This document shows, in pieces, positions 15,029-19,850 of a stretch of 19,850 nucleotides of DNA (position 1 is the stretch's first letter; the number at the start of each line of letters is the position of its first letter). This DNA comes from Candidatus Thalassarchaeaceae archaeon. Lineage in GTDB: Archaea; Thermoplasmatota; Poseidoniia; Poseidoniales; Thalassarchaeaceae. A program made the position numbers and the translations under genes. The stretch is from NCBI GenBank assembly GCA_013329905.1, contig DUJH01000007.1, positions 6,515-26,364 on the forward strand, read 5' to 3'. Under the pieces are notes generated by a model. That model worked only from the letters and a program-made list of their open reading frames with translations. It did no database searches and had not been told where the DNA came from.

Positions 15029-17197
15029 ATGGTCTCGGAGGGCTTGGATGATTGGGCGAACAGCGCCCGGCTTGAGGAGCTGGCAGGGCTCCTCGCACAC
15101 CATTCAAACCTCTACTACAATGAGGCTACCCCAGAGATTACCGACGTCGAATATGACGCACTCTTCGACGAATTGAAGAAACTCTCACCCGACCACCCAC
15201 AACTAACCAAGGTAGGTTCGGACCCCGCACCGGGGTCTGTGAAGGTCGACCACTTGTTCCCTATGCGTAGCCTCGACAAGGCAACTGAGGCTGAGGAAGT
15301 CATACACTTTGTTACAGAAACCACTGCCCACGGCCGTCGCTTCGTTTGCCAACCCAAGCTCGACGGTTCAGCCCTATCGCTGGAATACCGCCGAGGCCGT
15401 CTAGTCCGCGCGGCTACGCGTGGAAATGGCGAGCGTGGTGAAGATGTCACAGCCAACGCTCGTAGAATCTCAAACATCCCAGAACAACTTGCTTGGGATG
15501 GTGATGCCCACGTACGAGGAGAAGTGGTGATGCCGCTCGACGTCTTCCGCTCGAAATACGCTAACATCGCCCCCAATCCGCGCAATCTCGCATCTGGCAG
15601 CCTGCGACAGAAGAGCGCTGATGCCGGTAAAGGAGACGCGGCCGACCTTGTATTCCACGCCTACGATGTGATGTTCCCCGAACTTGCCGACCGTCACCCC
15701 GACAGCCCAGCCTCACCAGATTTCACCTTCGACTCGCAAGAGATCGATTGGTTGGTCGCAAATGGTATCGAAGTGGCAGGCAACGATGTAGTCGAAGGCG
15801 ACGACGATGAGGCTGTTACAAACGGAATCCTTGAGGTTACTCAGCGCTGGACTCAGCGCCGAGAAAGCGCCCCCTGGGAGATCGACGGAGTAGTCATCAA
15901 ACTCGACGACCTTGCAAAGCGAAGCCTCCTCGGCCAGACCGCGCATCATCCGCGATGGGCACTAGCGTGGAAATTCCCCCCCGAGGAGGCATCGACGGTT
16001 CTGCTAGGAGTCGATTGGCAGACCGGTCGCACCGGTACGGTTACTCCAGTGGCGAGAGTCGCACCGGTAACTGTCTCCGGCGTAACTGTCGAAAACACGA
16101 CACTGCACAACGCCGGAGAGATTGAAAGATTGGGAATCAGCATTGGAGACAGAGTCAGAATTGTCCGCAGAGGCGATGTGATTCCCAAAATAATCGAGGT
16201 TCTCGGACCCGCAAACCAAACAGATCTCGACAATAGATTCCGTGCGGATGGCACTGCCTTCAGCGACCCACTACCCTTGCGCCAAGCCGTTCCAATTCCT
16301 CACGAGTGCCCGCGATGCGGCACACAACTGAAGCAGGATGGAGCCTTCATACGCTGCTTCAACCTCGATTGCCCATCGCGCCTCGAACGCGCAATCCTCT
16401 ACTGGTGCCGAGCGCTAGAGATGGATGGAATTGGAGAGAAACTCGCAGAACAACTCTGCGAGGAAGGCTTAGTCAAGAGCCTGCCCGATCTCTACGCATT
16501 GACTCACTCAGATCTCGTAGGCCTCGAGCGTATGGGTGAGAAATCAGCAACCAATGTCATCGCCCAACTAGACTCAACGCGCTCACTCAACCTCTCAGCC
16601 TTCCTCTCAGCCCTCGGATTGCCGGGCATCGGTCCAGAATTAGCAAGTGCCTTCGCACGCGAAGTAGGAGAAGCAACCACTCTGTTTGACTTGTTAGCCG
16701 CACCGGAGGACGCCATCCCACGACTGGTCACAATCGATGGCGTAGGGGAAACCGTAGCACGGTCATTCCTCGAAGGCTTGGATGAACGCAGGAGCGTCGT
16801 CGAAGGATTGACGGAAGCCCTCAATATCGAAGCCGAGGAAGTGATTGAAGAGGCGGACGGACCCCTCACTGGCCAGACATTCTGCATCACAGGTACCCTC
16901 GACCGTCCGCGAAAAGAAATCGCTCTGATGATCAAAGCTGCTGGGGGAAAAGTAGTCTCAACAGTTTCCGGTAAACTCGACCACCTCGTCGCCGGAAACT
17001 CGGCTGGCTCCAAGCTGGACAAGGCGAATAGGCTCTCAGTCAACGTCCTCAGCGAAGTTGAGCTTGAAGCCATGCTAGCCGGAGAAACAATTCAAGAAGA
17101 TGGAAACGTCGACGAAACGGCAGGAGAAATCGTCGCCGATGTAGGGCCACAGCAAATGTCCCTCGGTGATTACGGCTCGACGGAACCGCTAGAATAG
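15029..17197 (+). CDS. ligA: NAD+-dependent DNA ligase
   Basis: Seals nicks in duplex DNA with NAD+ as adenylate donor. The 722-residue protein has the full LigA layout: Ia domain with HHSNLYYNE and DVEYDALFDEL; adenylation domain with the KLDG motif (K110, the residue adenylated) and RGNGERGEDVT (131-141); OB fold with GRTGTVTPVARV; a four-Cys zinc finger at C427, C430, C443 and C448; helix-hairpin-helix repeats (about 460-600); and a BRCT domain (611-685). An acidic insert lies at about 221-265. The C-terminal tail holds QQMSLGDY, a possible PCNA-binding motif. Archaea normally use ATP-dependent ligase, so bacterial origin by transfer is likely. ATG at 15029, no clear Shine-Dalgarno. Tail-to-tail with the Rieske gene, 23-base gap. 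Confidence 0.97.
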   Translation: MVSEGLDDWANSARLEELAGLLAHHSNLYYNEATPEITDVEYDALFDELKKLSPDHPQLTKVGSDPAPGSVKVDHLFPMRSLDKATEAEEVIHFVTETTAHGRRFVCQPKLDGSALSLEYRRGRLVRAATRGNGERGEDVTANARRISNIPEQLAWDGDAHVRGEVVMPLDVFRSKYANIAPNPRNLASGSLRQKSADAGKGDAADLVFHAYDVMFPELADRHPDSPASPDFTFDSQEIDWLVANGIEVAGNDVVEGDDDEAVTNGILEVTQRWTQRRESAPWEIDGVVIKLDDLAKRSLLGQTAHHPRWALAWKFPPEEASTVLLGVDWQTGRTGTVTPVARVAPVTVSGVTVENTTLHNAGEIERLGISIGDRVRIVRRGDVIPKIIEVLGPANQTDLDNRFRADGTAFSDPLPLRQAVPIPHECPRCGTQLKQDGAFIRCFNLDCPSRLERAILYWCRALEMDGIGEKLAEQLCEEGLVKSLPDLYALTHSDLVGLERMGEKSATNVIAQLDSTRSLNLSAFLSALGLPGIGPELASAFAREVGEATTLFDLLAAPEDAIPRLVTIDGVGETVARSFLEGLDERRSVVEGLTEALNIEAEEVIEEADGPLTGQTFCITGTLDRPRKEIALMIKAAGGKVVSTVSGKLDHLVAGNSAGSKLDKANRLSVNVLSEVELEAMLAGETIQEDGNVDETAGEIVADVGPQQMSLGDYGSTEPLE

Positions 17198-17220
17198 TCC
17201 TAAGTTACCAAGGCTTCGAA

Positions 17221-18261
17221 TTACTGTGTTAAAATTCGGTGGAAGTGATGGACTCCGGCCTCCTTGGTCGGTGAATATCGGCCGCGTTCATAGGCGACTG
17301 AAGAGACGCCTTTTTGGCAACCTTCGACGATAAATTGGTCCTCTTCCTCAACCTTGTCCAAGTTCCCCCCAGCTCCCTTTGCAAGCATGGCTGAATCGCC
17401 CACAAACCCATGGTATACGATTCGGGTCTTGTCTACCGATTCAGGGATGACAAGATTGACCGAGAGACCCCACGGATAGAAATTCAACATTAGACCAGGG
17501 TGTAACCAAAAGTAGTATGCGGCGATGTTCTGTCCAAATTCAGGGTGTTCTTCAGGTAAATCGAAACATGGCTCCCCTTCATTTGCAATTCCAATCTGTA
17601 GGACACCGCCATCGAACAGTTCGGTGCTGTATGCATCATAATCGAGGACGTCGTGCAAGTCTCCGTGGACGAATGGAATGTGGAATCCTTCCAGATAATT
17701 ATCCACATACAGTGCCCAGTTGGATTCGATTGTATATTCTCGATGGCGACTCAAATCATGTGTGAACGCTTCGACTGGTAGCCATCCCACTCGTGCCTCG
17801 ACTTCGGCGATGAAGGAACCAAAATCATCAGCTGAGACCGTGTTGAATAGCAAACCCTTCCACTCTGCTAAGGGGAATTTTCGTAGGTGATCTGCCTCGC
17901 TGGGAAAATTCTCGACGGTGTTGAATTCTGGCATACTGCGGAACCGTCCATCCAAATCGAAGACGCGTCCGTGGTAGGGGCATTGCAATCGCTTGGCCTC
18001 TGAAGATTCGGTGCAGACAAGCATCCCTCTATGTGTGCAAACATTGGAGATGCAGTGCACCTCCCCTTCACTCCGTGTAAGCAACATCGGCTCTTTCAGC
18101 GGATTGTCAATGGGTTGAGTCGTAGACAATTGGCTACGATGTGCAGCAAAGTGCCAGTTCTGACCGAACGATGAGATGACGGAATCGAAGGTTTTGGTTT
18201 CAGTGTAGAATCTGGAGGGGAGTGTCTCAGCCTTGCGAATGTCTGGGTCGATGATGGTCAT
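17221..18261 (-). CDS. Rieske non-haem iron oxygenase, alpha subunit type
   Basis: A 346-residue oxygenase using O2 and electrons from a separate reductase to hydroxylate or demethylate a small substrate. The Rieske [2Fe-2S] site is C75-x-H77 ... C94-x2-H97 (CTHRG and CPYHG). The catalytic iron site is DNYLEGFHIPFVH, with H194 and H199, and probably D308 near the C-terminus. The bridging position between the two centres is E191, not the Asp of aromatic dioxygenases; this Glu is known in carnitine and choline monooxygenases, so a quaternary-amine-type substrate is an inference. No reductase gene is in the window. GAGGAG lies about seven bases before the ATG at 18261. It starts 26 bases after the PAC2 gene, on the same strand. 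Confidence 0.93.
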   Translation of the reverse strand: MTIIDPDIRKAETLPSRFYTETKTFDSVISSFGQNWHFAAHRSQLSTTQPIDNPLKEPMLLTRSEGEVHCISNVCTHRGMLVCTESSEAKRLQCPYHGRVFDLDGRFRSMPEFNTVENFPSEADHLRKFPLAEWKGLLFNTVSADDFGSFIAEVEARVGWLPVEAFTHDLSRHREYTIESNWALYVDNYLEGFHIPFVHGDLHDVLDYDAYSTELFDGGVLQIGIANEGEPCFDLPEEHPEFGQNIAAYYFWLHPGLMLNFYPWGLSVNLVIPESVDKTRIVYHGFVGDSAMLAKGAGGNLDKVEEEDQFIVEGCQKGVSSVAYERGRYSPTKEAGVHHFHRILTQ

Positions 18262-18287
18262 ACAGACTCCTCAGACCCAATCAGAGT

Positions 18288-19130
18288 TCAACCGTACATC
18301 GCAGAACTTTCGCCACCAGAGCTTTCCTTCTTCATTTGATTCAGTTGGATAGCCATCATCTCGCGGATTTGCTCCTCAATTCGCTGAGCCTCCTCAAGTA
18401 GCGGCTCAGGATCCAACTTGATTGCCGGCAGCAAGCCATCGAGCCTCCCAATAATCCGTGCGGCTGCCCGAGCGTCTGGAATCGCGCCGTTAGCCAAGTC
18501 ATCACCCGACTCAGCAAGAATTGCCATTGCATCGATGCCACGACGTCGGCACTCACCGAGCATCACGCCAGTCATGCCTCCAACGACTCCGTGTTTCAGC
18601 ATCGGAACCTCTAGTTCGCCGAGTTTTTCATGAGCAGAATCCGTCGAACCGATACCAAGCATCGACTCGGTCGAATCATCATCATCAAAGATCGAGTGAG
18701 GTTGATCAGGGCCATGTGAATATGAGTCAATCATCATCATCTGACTCGCCCCATTCGCCTCGACCCAATCTAGGATAGAATCAGCAAGAGGCAAACTCAA
18801 TTCAGAAGCAACCTGAATCTCAGAAGCAATCAGCACAACCTTGTCACACCTATCCATGTGGCATATCGGCTCACCCGCATAGAATCGGAGGGGAGGCAGA
18901 GGCTTGCCATCCTGAACTAGACAAACTGGAGGCAGCCCTGCGCCTCTGGCGCCGCCTACGAAGCTTAGCCCCAAACGGTCGACAAGATAGTGCGCGACGA
19001 TGCTGCTAACGAATCCAGCAGATGGAAAACAAGTCACTACAAGCGCATCTTCCACATTCAAACTCTCGTCGACCGCAACCACAGGACCTCCACTCATAGG
19101 TGCGGAACAGACCGAGATGCTGTTAATCAT
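18288..19130 (-). CDS. PAC2-family proteasome assembly chaperone
   Basis: About 280 residues. The N-terminal fold, DALVVTCFPSAGFVSSIVAHYLVDRL and GLPPVCLVQDGKPLPPLRFY, and the later GVVGGMTGVMLGECRRRGIDAMAILAES mark the PAC2/PbaB family. Archaeal members bind the alpha ring of the 20S proteasome during assembly or act as activators. The protein ends in SSAMYG, so its last three residues fit the HbYX (hydrophobic-Tyr-any) docking motif used on alpha-ring pockets, preceded by a helical Met/Gln-rich linker. Start candidates are the ATGs at 19130 and 19097; a longer frame reaches 19223 but would overlap the divergent nuclease gene. I chose 19130. No Shine-Dalgarno is seen. It is probably transcribed with the Rieske gene. 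Confidence 0.87.
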   Translation of the reverse strand: MINSISVCSAPMSGGPVVAVDESLNVEDALVVTCFPSAGFVSSIVAHYLVDRLGLSFVGGARGAGLPPVCLVQDGKPLPPLRFYAGEPICHMDRCDKVVLIASEIQVASELSLPLADSILDWVEANGASQMMMIDSYSHGPDQPHSIFDDDDSTESMLGIGSTDSAHEKLGELEVPMLKHGVVGGMTGVMLGECRRRGIDAMAILAESGDDLANGAIPDARAAARIIGRLDGLLPAIKLDPEPLLEEAQRIEEQIREMMAIQLNQMKKESSGGESSAMYG

Positions 19131-19149
19131 TGGCCCCCACAGGCAGCCT

Positions 19150-19850
19150 GTGTCCGAGGCAGAGGCAGAGGATTTGGCAGCGCAAGATCCTCCATCAGAG
19201 GCAACGCCCGAGGATGGTTTCATCGCCCATCAACTCTCACCATCTTCATGGAACCGCTACGAGGAATGTCCCCGCAAATATTGGCTCTCACGCCAAGGAC
19301 TCCCGCGCAAGGCAAGTATGCCAGCAGCGATGGGAAATGCAGTTCATAATTCGGTTGAGGATCTCTGCAATCTCGATCTCAACGATCGCGACAATGACGA
19401 GTCCGACTGGCTTCCGGCCACCGCCAAGGCCGTCCTCGACCGACACTGGCAGATAGAGAAGGACAACTTCCTCGAAACCCCTCGCCACCCCCGCTGGAAG
19501 GAGGAACAGATTACCAAGGCTCACGATGGCTTGATCGGCGCTCTAAACATCCTCTTCAGCAAGTCAAATCTCGATGTTCAAAATCTTTCGGAAGTCACAG
19601 TTGGGACTTGGAGAGAGGTACAATCGATCGTTTTGGCAAACGAGGGGACTCTTGTCTCCGAGTGCGGTCGTATGATGGGTCGGCTGGATTTATTAGTTGC
19701 TGATTTGGATGAAAATGGTGAATCGCGTGGCTGGATTGTCGCCGATCTGAAAACTGGCCGGCCGCCATCTCCAACGTTGAATGAGAAGGTCAGCAGACAG
19801 TTGCGATTCTATCGTGACCTGTTGAAGCAGAACAATCCGAATCATCCCCC
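19150..19850 (+). CDS. PD-(D/E)XK nuclease, RecB/Cas4-like, partial at right edge
   Basis: About 233 residues are visible and the gene runs off the window. Features from a GTG start at 19150: an acidic linker (1-28), then LSPSSWNRYEECPRKYWL (29-46), the S-x-S-x4-Y-x2-CP-x2-Y opening typical of RecB-family PDDEXK_1 proteins, with C40 the likely first cysteine of an iron-sulphur cluster; GNAVHNSVE with H66; then the metal site D180 (GRLD) and D199-x-K201 (ADLKTG), and the downstream Q217-x3-Y221. All active-site residues are present. An ATG at 19117 is an alternative start, but it would overlap the 5' end of the divergent PAC2 gene. No cas genes or CRISPR repeats are nearby, so a repair nuclease is more likely than Cas4. 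Confidence 0.85.
   Translation, partial: MSEAEAEDLAAQDPPSEATPEDGFIAHQLSPSSWNRYEECPRKYWLSRQGLPRKASMPAAMGNAVHNSVEDLCNLDLNDRDNDESDWLPATAKAVLDRHWQIEKDNFLETPRHPRWKEEQITKAHDGLIGALNILFSKSNLDVQNLSEVTVGTWREVQSIVLANEGTLVSECGRMMGRLDLLVADLDENGESRGWIVADLKTGRPPSPTLNEKVSRQLRFYRDLLKQNNPNHP

Noticed and set aside
16504..17073. 189-residue open frame on the minus strand inside ligA
   Set aside because: It lies wholly opposite the HhH/BRCT-coding part of a clear LigA, is Ser/Arg/Thr-rich low-complexity, and shows no motif. It is an antisense shadow.
19131..19223. Longer N-terminus of the PAC2 protein
   Set aside because: The extra residues are Ser/Ala/Gly-rich, unlike the PAC2 fold, and overlap the divergent nuclease gene.
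19150..19850. Cas4 as the identity of the right-edge nuclease
   Set aside because: The PD-(D/E)XK motifs fit, but there are no CRISPR repeats or other cas genes, and the remaining Fe-S cysteines are not visible in this part.

Overview
The window is an archaeal chromosome segment, most likely from a marine euryarchaeon of the Marine Group II / Poseidoniales type (inference). The archaeal evidence is a ribosomal/RNA-polymerase cluster in the order eL18 - uL13 - uS9 - RpoN, an RpoN subunit (absent from bacteria), a PAC2-family proteasome assembly chaperone, and Shine-Dalgarno sites of the GGAGGTGA type. A giant acidic secreted protein full of DxDNDG repeats and a bacterial-style NAD+-dependent DNA ligase fit this marine lineage. 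Coding is very dense: no gap exceeds about 160 bases, so there is no long empty stretch.

Left part (1-5037): a partial unknown minus-strand gene runs off the left edge. It diverges from a four-helix membrane protein rich in histidines. Next come a DHH-family phosphoesterase (minus) and, divergent from it, an Ap4A-hydrolase-type Nudix enzyme (plus). A three-gene minus-strand cassette (4522 down to 2793) encodes a small acidic protein, a five-helix membrane protein (ATGA overlap) and a PduO-type ATP:cob(I)alamin adenosyltransferase. Divergent from it is an RlmH-type SPOUT rRNA methyltransferase, followed by a perfect 8-bp hairpin.

Centre (5190-13157): one gene of nearly 8 kb encodes a ~2655-residue surface protein. 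It has a signal peptide, two blocks of calcium-binding-type Asp-rich repeats (about 28 in all), an amicyanin-like type 1 copper domain between the blocks, a long beta-rich ectodomain with many N-glycosylation sequons, one C-terminal membrane helix and a cytoplasmic DUF4129-like domain. This is the most unusual object in the window.

Right part (13158-19850): two terminator-like hairpins, then the eL18-uL13-uS9-RpoN operon, a nested inverted repeat and a tRNA-Pro(GGG) with encoded CCA. Next is ligA (BRCT domain plus a candidate C-terminal PCNA-binding peptide), tail-to-tail with a minus-strand pair of a PAC2 chaperone (C-terminal HbYX motif) and a Rieske non-haem iron oxygenase. Last is a divergent partial PD-(D/E)XK nuclease that runs off the right edge.

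Most genes are housekeeping: translation, transcription, DNA joining, proteasome assembly, nucleotide clean-up and B12 salvage. I see no CRISPR array, insertion sequence, integrase or attachment site. The best candidates for undescribed biology are the giant copper/calcium surface protein, the ligase's apparent adaptation to the archaeal sliding clamp, and the two unknown genes ahead of the adenosyltransferase.
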